Below are positions 1 through 6,790 of a DNA stretch of 20,171 nucleotides, piece after piece (positions within the stretch are counted from its first letter, which is position 1; each line of letters opens with the position of its first letter). The position numbers and the translations under genes are program-made. The notes beneath the pieces were generated by a model that had not been told where the DNA came from, searched no databases, and saw only the letters and a list, made by a program, of their open reading frames with translations. Where the stretch lies: the NCBI GenBank assembly GCA_002070755.1, contig MWDY01000261.1, positions 1-20,171 on the forward strand, read 5' to 3'. This DNA is from Spirochaetes bacterium ADurb.Bin110. Its GTDB lineage: Bacteria > Spirochaetota > Spirochaetia > Treponematales > Rectinemataceae.

Positions 1-1
1 T

Positions 2-388
2 CTTCTTGTCGCATTGAGGATGAGAGAAGGAGGAGATACGATTGTGGACCGATATAGGACAGTGACTCCCAATACCGTATTCAAAGCAATAACTGCGCTT
101 GTGAGGGGCGCAACTATTGTGTTGGTCGCCACCACAATCCTCATCGTCTCTGAGAGAGCAGCCGGGCATACGGTAGGACTTGAGACTGCTATTTTTGAAT
201 GTGTTTCTGCGTTCGGAACGGTTGGTCTATCTATAGGCATAACTCCATACCTTACGGCAGTCTCGAAGCTTGTCCTCATTGCGGCAATGTTCATGGGGAG
301 GGCCGGCTTATTCGTGCTCGCAATTCCGCCTTCTAAATATTCGCCGGAGCCTTTTGCCAAATATCCTAAGGCGGATGTGCTGCTATGA
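2..388 (+). CDS. Trk/Ktr potassium transporter membrane subunit, C-terminal part
   Basis: This is the 3' end of a TrkH/KtrB-type K+ translocating subunit, an inner-membrane protein that takes up K+ with a cytosolic RCK subunit. The reading frame is open from base 2, so the start lies before the window and only about 128 residues are visible. The stretch FGTVGLSIGITPYLT is the fourth selectivity-filter loop of the family, with the conserved glycine of the filter. It is followed by a last hydrophobic helix and the GRAG segment typical of the C-terminus (families have GRVG or GRIG here). An earlier hydrophobic helix (ATIVLVATTILIV) precedes the pore loop. The stop is 25 bases before the ktrA-like gene, which supports a two-gene unit. 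Whether it is KtrB or TrkH proper cannot be decided without the N-terminal part. Confidence 0.93.
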   Translation, partial: LLVALRMREGGDTIVDRYRTVTPNTVFKAITALVRGATIVLVATTILIVSERAAGHTVGLETAIFECVSAFGTVGLSIGITPYLTAVSKLVLIAAMFMGRAGLFVLAIPPSKYSPEPFAKYPKADVLL

Positions 389-413
389 TTTGCTGTTCCA
401 AGGAAGGTATAAT

Positions 414-1181
414 ATGAAAAACTTTGCATTTATTGGTCTTGGACCATTTGCGATGTCTATGCTGGAGCGGATTTCGGTAATAAGCGACCAGATTATTGCC
501 GCAGACGAGAGCCCTGAGCGCATCGAGCATGTTAAGGAGATGGTCTCGGTAGCTTTTACCATGAATCTGCTCGACGAAGAAGCATTCGAACGGGCGTTCC
601 ACGAGCCAGTGGATGTAGCCATTGTCGATATAGAGTCGAATGGTCCAGAGCTCTTGCTTGTAACTTTCAGGCTCAAGAAATTGGGTGTGCCCGAAATCAT
701 TGTAAAATCGAACTCTGAGGAATATGAAGAGCTTTTGCGACTAGTTGGGGCGACTCGTGTAGTAAACTCGGACAGAGAAGCTGCACTGAGGGTGACTCCG
801 CTTGTGCTTTCCGCTTCTCTTACGAATTTTATGCCCATAAGCGGGGATCTTGTTCTTGCGGAAGTTATAGCCCCCGATTTTGTTGTGGGCAAGAGCGTTA
901 TCGAAGGCGATCTACGCAATACGCGCCATATCAATGTTGTCGCTGTAAAATATGCTTCGGAGATGGATTCCTCCGGAGCTCACAAGGAAGTTTTTCATAA
1001 TCTCGATACAAAGTATCGCTTTAAGAGTGGAGATGTGCTCCTTGTAACAGGCAAAGAGAGTGATGTTTTCGAGTTTTCTGGTATTCCAAAGACAATAGAA
1101 CATGAGAAAGAAGCGACCAAAATGACAAGTTTCTTAAAAAGCATGTTTAACCGCAAGAAGAAAGATATCGCAAATAAATAG
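414..1181 (+). CDS. KtrA/TrkA-family RCK regulatory subunit of K+ uptake
   Basis: This 255-residue cytosolic protein gates the adjacent membrane subunit by binding nucleotide. Residues 1 to about 130 form the RCK_N (TrkA-N) Rossmann domain: the strand-turn MKNFAFIGLG gives the glycine motif, and an acidic residue (Asp31, in IIAADES) sits where the adenosine ribose is normally bound. Residues about 140-225 fit the RCK_C (TrkA-C) domain, ending in SGDVLLVTGKESDV. A lysine-rich tail closes the protein. One RCK pair, not the two pairs of E. coli TrkA, points to the KtrA class. I chose the ATG at 414 because AGGAAGG lies 6 bases upstream and the protein then starts at the Rossmann strand. The frame is open from 270, but that extension overlaps the membrane-subunit gene and lacks family character. 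Confidence 0.93.
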   Translation: MKNFAFIGLGPFAMSMLERISVISDQIIAADESPERIEHVKEMVSVAFTMNLLDEEAFERAFHEPVDVAIVDIESNGPELLLVTFRLKKLGVPEIIVKSNSEEYEELLRLVGATRVVNSDREAALRVTPLVLSASLTNFMPISGDLVLAEVIAPDFVVGKSVIEGDLRNTRHINVVAVKYASEMDSSGAHKEVFHNLDTKYRFKSGDVLLVTGKESDVFEFSGIPKTIEHEKEATKMTSFLKSMFNRKKKDIANK

Positions 1182-1280
1182 CGGCCTTTGGCATTGGTTG
1201 CGCGCTCGTTGATTCCATTTTCTCGAACCATTACAATAAGGAAGCGGCTCAGGTTTGATATACAGCCTGTGCGCTCCGGC

Positions 1281-1310
1281 GGCAAATTGTCGTCCGGCAA
1301 ACTGCGTTGC
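1281..1310 (+). repeat. Two-copy 15-bp degenerate tandem repeat
   Basis: Two units beginning GGCAAA stand at 1281 and 1296 (GGCAAATTGTCGTCC, then GGCAAACTGCGTTGC) in the 161-base gap between the ktrA-like gene and the oxoamine synthase gene. About 10 of 15 positions match. The gap shows no clear terminator or promoter. It is short and could be chance, but it fits the pattern of small tandem duplications in other gaps of this window. Confidence 0.35.
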
Positions 1311-1342
1311 AGAAAGTATCTGCGCGCGCAATGGAGGTCTCT

Positions 1343-2521
1343 ATGGACATTTTTCAAAAGTGCTTTGATTACGATCTCGACAAGCAAGCCATGGAAAAAG
1401 GGATATATCCCTATTTCCAGCCGCTTGATGGGCTTGAGGGAACCGAGGCTGTCTTTAATGGCCGTAAGCTGATTATGATCGGTTCCAACAATTATCTTGG
1501 CTTGACTATGCATCCAAAAGTTAAAGAAGCCGCTCGCAAAGGTCTGGAAGAATATGGTCCTTCTTGTACTGGTAGCCGATTTCTTAATGGTACGCTCAAG
1601 CTTCACAACGAGCTCGAAGAGCGCCTTGCCGCTTTTGTGGGAAAAGATGCGGCGCTGGTTTTTTCGACTGGCATGCAAACCAATCTTGGGGCAATTTCAT
1701 CGCTGGTGGATCGCAACGATATCGTAATCGCAGATAAAGACGATCACGCCTCTATAGTGGACGGGTGCAGGCTCAGTATGGGCGAAATGAAGCGCTATGT
1801 GCATGCCGACCTAGACCATCTCGAACGTATCCTGCAAAAAGTTCCTAGCGAATCAGGGGCAATGGTGATTGTAGATGGTGTTTTCTCCATGGGAGGAGAT
1901 ATTGCGGATTTGCCAGGTCTCGTAAAACTCTGCGAAAAATATGGAGCGAGGCTCTATGTAGACGATGCACATTCCATTGGTGTTCTGGGTGATGGGCATG
2001 GTACGGCCTGGCATTTTGGTCTTACCGATAAAGTAGATATCATAATGGGCACCTTTTCCAAGAGTTTTGCTTCGCTAGGTGGATTCGTGGCTGGTCATAG
2101 AGATGTAATCAACTACATCAAGCATACCGCCCGCTCTTTTATGTTTTCGGCATCTTTGCCCGCGCCCAATGCCATGGCTGCTCTTGCTGCTCTCGATATA
2201 ATGGAGACAGAGCCTGAGCATGTAGAACACCTTTGGGACAATGCCAATTTCATGATGAAGGGCTTCCGGGAGCTCGGCTTTAATATCGGGAAAACTCAGA
2301 CGCCGATTATCCCCGTTATTATCGGTGAGGATGAAGTGTGCTTCCGTTTTTGGAAGGAGCTATTCGATAATGGGCTCTATACCAATCCAGTAATAAGCCC
2401 TGCCGTACCGGAAGGAATGGCGTTATTGCGCACCTCCTATATGGCTACTCACACTAAAGATCAGCTACAGCGCGCGCTCGATATTTTCGAGACAGCCGGC
2501 AGGAAGTTCGGTATTATCTAG
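1343..2521 (+). CDS. PLP-dependent alpha-oxoamine synthase (SPT/KBL/AONS family)
   Basis: This 392-residue enzyme belongs to the fold-type I acyl-CoA:amino acid acyltransferases, which condense an amino acid with an acyl-CoA and release CO2. Members are serine palmitoyltransferase, 2-amino-3-ketobutyrate CoA ligase, 8-amino-7-oxononanoate synthase and 5-aminolevulinate synthase. Visible landmarks are NNYLGL (49-54), His135 in DDHASIVDG that stacks on PLP, Asp207 and His210 in the DDAHS motif, and Lys240 in GTFSKSFASLGG, the Schiff-base lysine. The FSKSFASLGG wording resembles serine palmitoyltransferases more than KBL or BioF. Substrate is therefore open: serine plus a fatty acyl-CoA, or glycine plus acetyl-CoA. 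No biotin or threonine-degradation gene is adjacent. The start at 1343 has GGAGG 5 bases upstream; the in-frame codon at 1307 lacks such a site. Confidence 0.92.
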   Translation: MDIFQKCFDYDLDKQAMEKGIYPYFQPLDGLEGTEAVFNGRKLIMIGSNNYLGLTMHPKVKEAARKGLEEYGPSCTGSRFLNGTLKLHNELEERLAAFVGKDAALVFSTGMQTNLGAISSLVDRNDIVIADKDDHASIVDGCRLSMGEMKRYVHADLDHLERILQKVPSESGAMVIVDGVFSMGGDIADLPGLVKLCEKYGARLYVDDAHSIGVLGDGHGTAWHFGLTDKVDIIMGTFSKSFASLGGFVAGHRDVINYIKHTARSFMFSASLPAPNAMAALAALDIMETEPEHVEHLWDNANFMMKGFRELGFNIGKTQTPIIPVIIGEDEVCFRFWKELFDNGLYTNPVISPAVPEGMALLRTSYMATHTKDQLQRALDIFETAGRKFGII

Positions 2522-2555
2522 ACAATAATATACGCAACTCCACTTGCTAGGCTGC

Positions 2556-3263
2556 CTAGTTTCCTTTGGCTGGAACTATGAGACCATGCTCCATAAAACT
2601 GAAATAACCGGATTCAGAGAAGATTAGATGATCCAGCATGGGTATGCCTAGGATATCGCCTGATTGCCGAAGTCGCTTGGTTATATCCACATCTTCGTCC
2701 GAAGGCTCCAGATTCCCACTTGGATGATTGTGAGCCACGATTATGGCGCAGGCTCTATCCGTGATAGGGTCGGCAAAGACTTCGCGCGGATGCACGACGG
2801 TTTTATTGATAAGCCCCTTGGTTACCTCGCGGATGGCATTTACTTCGTGGCCGCCATTTAACGATATAACAATGAAATGCTCTTGTCTTATATCTGCGAA
2901 ATGGATTAGGAGAGGGTAGGCATCCTTGGGCATTCCTATGCATGTGCCGCGAGTCGAGAAAATCCGTCTCCCAAGCTCCAATGCCGCAGCCACAGCGCAG
3001 CTCTTGGCTTCTCCCATCCCTGATATGACCATAAGTTGATCGAGGTCGCATGAATCGCTGCTTTTTGTGATCTGGTTCAATACCTCTTTGGCAAGCTTGC
3101 GAACAGGCTTGCCGGGAACTCCCGAACCTAGAATTGCTACGACAAGGTCGAGGTTAGATATCGAGCCGCTGCCAAACCTCAGCATTCTCTCCCTTATGTC
3201 GAGAGATGGGGTATCAGGTTTTATCATTAGTTCCGCTTTTTCGTATGCTTGCCATTCCGTCAT
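2556..3263 (-). CDS. radC: RadC-family JAB/MPN domain protein
   Basis: This 235-residue protein is a full-length RadC (JAB1/MPN+ metalloprotein family; the name DNA repair protein is historical and the cellular role is unsettled). Residues about 79-100 (ISGMGEAKSCAVAAALELGRR) form the helix-hairpin-helix segment. The metal motif is complete: HNHPSG at 178-183 with His178 and His180, then EPSDED giving Asp191. The sequence ISLNGGHEVNAIREV matches the conserved strand before the motif, although the usual LLD is replaced by SLN. The ATG (complement of 3261-3263) has AGGAGA a few bases upstream on the minus strand. It converges with the oxoamine synthase gene (34-base gap) and is divergent from the rubrerythrin operon, so it is probably a single-gene transcript. 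Confidence 0.95.
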   Translation of the reverse strand: MTEWQAYEKAELMIKPDTPSLDIRERMLRFGSGSISNLDLVVAILGSGVPGKPVRKLAKEVLNQITKSSDSCDLDQLMVISGMGEAKSCAVAAALELGRRIFSTRGTCIGMPKDAYPLLIHFADIRQEHFIVISLNGGHEVNAIREVTKGLINKTVVHPREVFADPITDRACAIIVAHNHPSGNLEPSDEDVDITKRLRQSGDILGIPMLDHLIFSESGYFSFMEHGLIVPAKGN

Positions 3264-3339
3264 TTTGTCTCCTATTGATTATGACGCATCGAAAGTGATC
3301 CTCGATTCAATGTCTTTCGGCTCAATTAGCATCTAGATA

Positions 3340-3378
3340 GAGCATAAGGAGCACTATGGAGCACTATAGAGTAGCACG
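3340..3378. repeat. Four-copy 10-bp tandem repeat in the radC-rubrerythrin gap
   Basis: Units beginning GAGC or GAGT start at 3340, 3349, 3359 and 3369. The middle two (GAGCACTATG and GAGCACTATA) differ by one base; the outer ones are more decayed. The spacing is 9, 10 and 10 bases. It lies in the 267-base divergent gap, upstream of the rubrerythrin promoter. Confidence 0.7.
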
Positions 3379-3421
3379 CACATAAGAATCCGCAGAAAGC
3401 ATCATCAGTAGTTTGATGGGG

Positions 3422-3438
3422 CACAACAAATTTGTGTG
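3422..3438. promoter_or_regulatory. Near-palindromic operator candidate upstream of rubrerythrin promoter
   Basis: The 17 bases CACAACAAATTTGTGTG are an inverted repeat with one extra A in the left arm (CACA-A-CAAATTTG-TGTG). The site ends 9 bases before the predicted -35 box of the oxygen-defence operon, a usual place for a regulator. It is not a clear match to the PerR or Rex consensus as I know them. Binding by any regulator is inference. Confidence 0.4.
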
Positions 3439-3447
3439 ATCGAGCAT

Positions 3448-3476
3448 TTGCGTTTCAAGGCCAGCTAGAATATAAT
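3448..3476 (+). promoter_or_regulatory. Sigma-70 type promoter of the rubrerythrin operon
   Basis: TTGCGT at 3448-3453 and a perfect TATAAT at 3471-3476 are separated by 17 bases. Transcription would start near 3483, giving a leader of about 48 bases before the rubrerythrin ATG. This is the best promoter match in the window and fits an operon that is often strongly expressed in anaerobes. Confidence 0.75.
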
Positions 3477-3530
3477 CAAAAGAGGTATTTGGTTTTTTTG
3501 TTAAATCTCAAGTCTCGAGAGGAGGATATG

Positions 3531-4106
3531 ATGAAAAGCATAAAGGGCACAAAGACAGAAGTAAATCTTCTTACTGGATTTGCAGGGGAGTCTCAGGCGC
3601 GCAATCGCTATACCTATTTCGCTTCGAAGGCAAAGGAAGAAGGTTTTATCCAGATACAGCTTATTTTCGAGGAAACGGCAAATCAAGAGAAAGAGCATGC
3701 GAAGCGATTGTTCAAGTTCCTGGAAGGTGGAACCGCCAAAGTCTCTGCAGAATTTCCCGCAGGTGTTATCGGCACTACGCGCGAGAATCTAGCCGAGGCT
3801 GCAGGCGGAGAGAATTACGAGTGGCAGGAGATGTATCCAACTTTTGCCAAAGTGGCGCGAGATGAGGGTTTTGAGGCGATTGCAAGCGTATTTGATTCCA
3901 TTGCTGTGGCCGAGAAACAGCATGCCAAGAGGTATGAAGCGCTTATGGCGAATATCGATGAAGGGCAGGTCTTCAAGCGAGATGAGCCTGTTATTTGGCG
4001 TTGCCTAAACTGCGGTTATGTATACGAGGGAACTGAACCTCCCAAAGCATGTCCCGCATGTGCTCATCCTCAAGCCTATTTCGAGCTCTTGGCTGAGAAT
4101 TGGTAA
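3531..4106 (+). CDS. rbr: Rubrerythrin
   Basis: This cytosolic peroxide reductase turns H2O2 to water with electrons usually supplied by rubredoxin. It is 191 residues, the usual length. The ferritin-like diiron domain covers residues 1 to about 145 with ligands Glu20 (GESQARNRY), Glu53 and His56 (NQEKEH), Glu94 and Glu97 (ENYEW), and Glu128 and His131 (AEKQH). The C-terminal rubredoxin-like iron site uses Cys158-x2-Cys161 and Cys174-x2-Cys177. Two adjacent ATGs lie at 3528 and 3531. GGAGG ends at 3525, so the second has the better 5-base spacing and gives the usual MKSIKGTKTE start. It is the first gene of an operon with desulfoferrodoxin and rubredoxin, under the promoter at 3448. Confidence 0.97.
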   Translation: MKSIKGTKTEVNLLTGFAGESQARNRYTYFASKAKEEGFIQIQLIFEETANQEKEHAKRLFKFLEGGTAKVSAEFPAGVIGTTRENLAEAAGGENYEWQEMYPTFAKVARDEGFEAIASVFDSIAVAEKQHAKRYEALMANIDEGQVFKRDEPVIWRCLNCGYVYEGTEPPKACPACAHPQAYFELLAENW

Positions 4107-4124
4107 TAAAGGAGGATATGGTAT

Positions 4125-4499
4125 ATGACAGAAAGAAAGCAAGTTTACAAATGCATGAAGTGCGGTAATATTGTAGAAGTGCTTCATGCGGGGCAGGGCC
4201 AGCTTGTGTGCTGTGGAGAGCCCATGAAACTTATGGTGGAGAACACGAGCGATGGTGCAAAAGAAAAGCATGTGCCCGTACTTGAAAAAACTGCCGATGG
4301 CTGGTGGGTAATGGTTGGTTCGGTACTACATCCAATGGAAGAAAAGCACTACATAGAATGGATTGAGCTTGTCGCTGACGAACATTCCTATCGGGTCTAC
4401 CTTTCTCCTGGTCAAGAACCCAAAGTCTTTTTCGCTGTAAAGGCAGAAAAGGTACAAGCAAGAGAATATTGCAATCTTCACGGATTGTGGAAGGCATAA
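4125..4499 (+). CDS. dfx: Desulfoferrodoxin (two-iron superoxide reductase)
   Basis: This 124-residue enzyme reduces superoxide to hydrogen peroxide without making oxygen, which suits anaerobes. The N-terminal desulforedoxin-like centre I has Cys10, Cys13, Cys29 and Cys30. Centre II, the catalytic His4Cys iron, uses His49 (EKHVPV, with Glu47 and Lys48 beside it), His69 (LHPM), His75 (EKHYIEW), Cys116 and His119 (CNLHGLW). Both centres are complete, so this is the 2Fe class rather than a neelaredoxin. GGAGG at 4111-4115 is 9 bases from the ATG. An ATG at 4118 is closer but out of frame. It follows rubrerythrin by 18 bases; its product H2O2 is the rubrerythrin substrate. Confidence 0.97.
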   Translation: MTERKQVYKCMKCGNIVEVLHAGQGQLVCCGEPMKLMVENTSDGAKEKHVPVLEKTADGWWVMVGSVLHPMEEKHYIEWIELVADEHSYRVYLSPGQEPKVFFAVKAEKVQAREYCNLHGLWKA

Positions 4500-4526
4500 G
4501 AGAGCCAAATTCTAAAGGAGCGCACT

Positions 4527-4688
4527 ATGAAGAAGTATGTATGTGATGTCTGTGGTTACATTTATGATCCTGCAGAAGGCGACCCTGACGGAAAGATACC
4601 TGCCGGGACCCCGTTTGAAGAATTGCCAGATGACTGGGTCTGCCCGATGTGCGGTGCAAGCAAGGATTCATTTTCGCCAATGGATTGA
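4527..4688 (+). CDS. rub: Rubredoxin
   Basis: This 53-residue electron carrier binds one iron through Cys6-x2-Cys9 and Cys39-x2-Cys42. The protein opens [19 protein letters not shown] and has the conserved [17 protein letters not shown] segment, so it is a standard single-domain rubredoxin of normal size. AAAGGAG at 4514-4520 precedes the ATG by 6 bases. It follows desulfoferrodoxin by 27 bases and is the last gene before the terminator at 4793. By family knowledge it is the likely electron donor for both the superoxide reductase and the rubrerythrin encoded upstream. Confidence 0.97.
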   Translation: MKKYVCDVCGYIYDPAEGDPDGKIPAGTPFEELPDDWVCPMCGASKDSFSPMD

Positions 4689-4717
4689 GAAAAGGTCACC
4701 TGTCTGAAATTTGGCCA

Positions 4718-4788
4718 ATACTTTTTCCAGCATAGGACAGGGATACTTTTTGCGGCAGGAGGCAGGGCATACTTCTTGCAGCATTGCA
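4718..4788. repeat. Three-copy 25-26 bp degenerate repeat after rubredoxin
   Basis: Units beginning ATACTTTTTCC, ATACTTTTTGC and ATACTTCTTGC start at 4718, 4743 and 4769. Each continues with a GCA-rich part (CAGCATAGGACAGGG, CGGCAGGAGGCAGGG, CAGCA). The last unit is short. The array sits between the rubredoxin stop and its terminator, so it would be part of the 3' untranslated RNA. Confidence 0.6.
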
Positions 4789-4792
4789 CAAT

Positions 4793-4824
4793 AAAAAGAG
4801 GGAGTTTGCGCTCCCTCTTTTTTT
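4793..4824 (+). terminator. Intrinsic terminator of the rubrerythrin-rubredoxin operon
   Basis: GAGGGAG (4798-4804) pairs with CTCCCTC (4811-4817) across the loop TTTGCG, extended by A:T pairs and followed by a run of Ts. This is the clearest rho-independent terminator in the window. It could also work in reverse, but no minus-strand gene runs into it. Confidence 0.9.
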
Positions 4825-4836
4825 ATTTTATATATC

Positions 4837-4862
4837 GCATTATTCTATAGCATTATTCTTTA
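4837..4862. repeat. Two-copy 13-bp tandem repeat
   Basis: GCATTATTCTATA at 4837 is followed directly by GCATTATTCTTTA at 4850, with one mismatch. It fills most of the space between the operon terminator and the start of the small gene at 4879, and so lies where a promoter for that gene would be expected. Confidence 0.65.
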
Positions 4863-4878
4863 TGAGCTTGGGGTGTAT

Positions 4879-5169
4879 ATGATTTCCCGCGATGATTTTG
4901 TGTTCTGTGTAGGATATAACGGCGACACTGCAATTATAGATGGCAAAGCCAAGAAGGAGTTTAGCGGTCTTTCCACCATGGAGCTTGCAGAAAAGGGTCT
5001 GTACCGTGCAGCTTTTGCATCTGCGCTCTATTCCAAAAACCCCGAAGAGATGAAAGCCTTTATCGATTTTTTCAACAAGAAGGCAGGCACCAATTATACC
5101 GAGGCCAGTCAGCTTTCCAGGCTCTTTAGTGTCTATCTCGAGACAATTTCAAAGGCAAAGGCATTATAG
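4879..5169 (+). CDS. Small protein of unknown function
   Basis: I do not recognise a family. The product has 96 residues (98 if the GTG at 4873 is used). It is soluble, with no signal peptide, no membrane helix and only one cysteine (FCVGYNGDTAIIDG). The N-terminal part looks like two short strands around GYNGDTAIIDG. The rest is probably helical, including STMELAEKGLYRAAFASALYSK and a later MKAFIDFFNKKAG segment, and it ends with a basic tail. Codon use resembles neighbours and there is no overlap with another gene. GGGG at 4870-4873 lies 5 bases before the ATG, which is why I prefer 4879. The gene stands alone between the rubredoxin terminator and radA. The helical composition suggests an adaptor or structural role, but this is a guess. 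Confidence 0.75.
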   Translation: MISRDDFVFCVGYNGDTAIIDGKAKKEFSGLSTMELAEKGLYRAAFASALYSKNPEEMKAFIDFFNKKAGTNYTEASQLSRLFSVYLETISKAKAL

Positions 5170-5170
5170 T

Positions 5171-5200
5171 TCGTGCTCGCTCGTGCTTACTTGTGCTTGT
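5171..5200. repeat. Three-copy exact-period 10-bp repeat before radA
   Basis: TCGTGCTCGC, TCGTGCTTAC and TTGTGCTTGT follow one another at 5171, 5181 and 5191, in the 132-base gap between the small gene and radA. The period is 10 throughout. No terminator is visible here, so the small gene and radA could be on one transcript. Confidence 0.65.
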
Positions 5201-5301
5201 GTCTACCTTGATGAATCGAAAGCAGATCATACGAGCCATTAGGCGCGTCGTTGGGTACGTCTATTGAACCTGCGCCTCCCCTCATATACGATAAAACCAA
5301 T

Positions 5302-6789
5302 ATGAAAAAGCCCTCGACCATATATCGCTGTTCGGCTTGTGGCCATGAAGAACCAAAATGGCTTGGGCGTTGCCCCGAGTGCGGCCAATGGAACACCATG
5401 GTCGAAGCCAAAACAATAGGGCGCTTCGAAAAGGATAAAACGGCATTTCCGGTGCCGCTGGAATCGGTGGATCCGGCTCTGGGCGCGCGCGTATCGTCCG
5501 GAATTTTAGAATTGGATCGTGTGCTGGGCGGTGGTTTTATGCGCGGCTCAGCAGTGCTCTTGGGTGGTGAGCCTGGGATAGGGAAAAGCACCCTTCTTTT
5601 GCAGGCCTGCTCGAAGCTAGGGGCAAAGGGCAAAGCGCTGTATATCTCAGGCGAGGAATCTGCGGCACAAATACGCCTTAGAGCCGAACGAGTCGGGGCT
5701 CTTTCTAAGCAGATCGAGGTGTTCTGCGGCAATGATATGCATGCTTGTCTCTCCGTGATGGATTCGGCGCATCCGCTGCTTACTGTTGTTGATTCAATCC
5801 AGACAGTACATTCAGAGGAAGCGGGGGCAGTGCCAGGAACGCCGAATCAGATTAAATTTTGCACTCAGGAATTCGTAGAGTGGGCAAAGAGCCACGATTC
5901 TATTGTCATCCTTGTGGCGCATGTGACAAAGGATGGTATGATAGCCGGTCCAAAAGCGGCTGAACATCTTGTGGACGCGGTGATCAGCTTCGAACAAGCG
6001 GAAAATACCCTGCGAGTGCTTCGCACTAGTAAGAATCGCTTTGGGTCTTCGGACGAGCTGGGGTTTTTTCTGATGGGCGAAAGTGGGCTTTCTGAGCTGC
6101 AGGATCCCTCTGGGATATTCATGGTTAGGCGCGAAGGACAATTGCCTTCGGGCATTGCTGTAGCGATTGTATACGAAGGATCGCGGATTCTGTTAGCCGA
6201 AGTGCAGGCTTTAACTATTCCTTCGAAATCGGGCATTATGAGAGTGTATTCGGATCGAATCGATCCTCTGCGTGTCTCTCGTATTGCGGCTGTGCTCGAG
6301 AAGCAGACAAGGCTCGACTTTTCCAGCCAGGAAATCTATGTGAATGTCGCAGGAGGCTTGCGGCTTACCGAGCCTGCGGTGGATCTGCCGCTCGCCTGCG
6401 CTCTCTATTCTGCGCGGTCGGGGCAAGCCCTGCCCGAGGGTTGCGCACTTGCGGGTGAGCTTTCGCTTGCTGGGGAAATCCGGCCGGTGCGCTCTATGGA
6501 TAGAAGAACGAAGGCAGCCCATCAACTCGGCTTTGTACGGATTATCGGACCAAAGGCCATGCCCGCTGGAGAGCAGCTAGTGGATGTGCGCGTCACAAGT
6601 GCTGGCGCTGGAAAGGCAAATGCCGGAAAGGCAAATGCTGGAAAGGCCGGTTCTTCCGATGCCGAAAGGGCAGCAAAAGCAGGCGCGGCCAAGACCGAGG
6701 CAGCGACCCATTCGGCACAGACATTGCCCTGGCTAGGGGCTTCTTCTCTTCGAGAATCGCTGCGAATTCTTTGGGGGCAAGGTACTTAA
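5302..6789 (+). CDS. radA: DNA repair protein RadA
   Basis: RadA (Sms) is a RecA-like ATPase that drives branch migration during recombination. It acts in the cytosol on D-loops and forks. The N-terminal zinc finger has Cys10, Cys13, Cys24 and Cys27 (YRCSACG, GRCPECG). Walker A is GGEPGIGKST (88-97) and Walker B ends at Asp164 (TVVDSIQ). The RadA-specific KNRFG motif is at 244-248. The region from about 285 to 430 is the Lon-protease-like domain. The product is 495 residues, somewhat longer than the usual 450-460, because of an Ala/Gly/Lys-rich insert near residues 432-475 containing AGKAN repeats. The ATG at 5302 gives the standard start before the zinc finger but has no clear ribosome site; a TTG at 5251 is in frame but adds 17 unrelated residues. 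Confidence 0.95.
   Translation: MKKPSTIYRCSACGHEEPKWLGRCPECGQWNTMVEAKTIGRFEKDKTAFPVPLESVDPALGARVSSGILELDRVLGGGFMRGSAVLLGGEPGIGKSTLLLQACSKLGAKGKALYISGEESAAQIRLRAERVGALSKQIEVFCGNDMHACLSVMDSAHPLLTVVDSIQTVHSEEAGAVPGTPNQIKFCTQEFVEWAKSHDSIVILVAHVTKDGMIAGPKAAEHLVDAVISFEQAENTLRVLRTSKNRFGSSDELGFFLMGESGLSELQDPSGIFMVRREGQLPSGIAVAIVYEGSRILLAEVQALTIPSKSGIMRVYSDRIDPLRVSRIAAVLEKQTRLDFSSQEIYVNVAGGLRLTEPAVDLPLACALYSARSGQALPEGCALAGELSLAGEIRPVRSMDRRTKAAHQLGFVRIIGPKAMPAGEQLVDVRVTSAGAGKANAGKANAGKAGSSDAERAAKAGAAKTEAATHSAQTLPWLGASSLRESLRILWGQGT
6607..6651 (+). repeat. Three 15-bp tandem repeats inside radA
   Basis: GCTGGAAAGGCAAAT, GCCGGAAAGGCAAAT and GCTGGAAAGGCCGGT stand in tandem and encode AGKAN, AGKAN and AGKAG. 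The unit length is a multiple of three, so copy changes would keep the frame. The repeat sits in the linker after the Lon-like domain. Confidence 0.85.
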
Positions 6790-6790
6790 A

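Noticed and set aside
383..934. Minus-strand frame of 183 codons opposite the ktrA-like gene
   Set aside because: It is serine- and threonine-rich in the way antisense frames are, and lies fully over a well-recognised gene.
1307..1342. Upstream start of the oxoamine synthase
   Set aside because: The added 12 residues lack family character and the ATG at 1343 has a well-spaced GGAGG.
2541..2561. Terminator hairpin between the oxoamine synthase and radC genes
   Set aside because: CTAGG/CCTAG is 5 bp with a 3-base loop, overlaps the radC stop codon, and only three Ts follow.
4562..4789. Minus-strand open frame opposite rubredoxin
   Set aside because: It lies over the rubredoxin gene and the 25-26 bp repeat, and resembles no protein; rubredoxin is certain.
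5187..5732. Minus-strand frame of 181 codons opposite the radA start
   Set aside because: It covers the zinc finger and Walker region of radA on the other strand, with low-complexity composition and no family motif.
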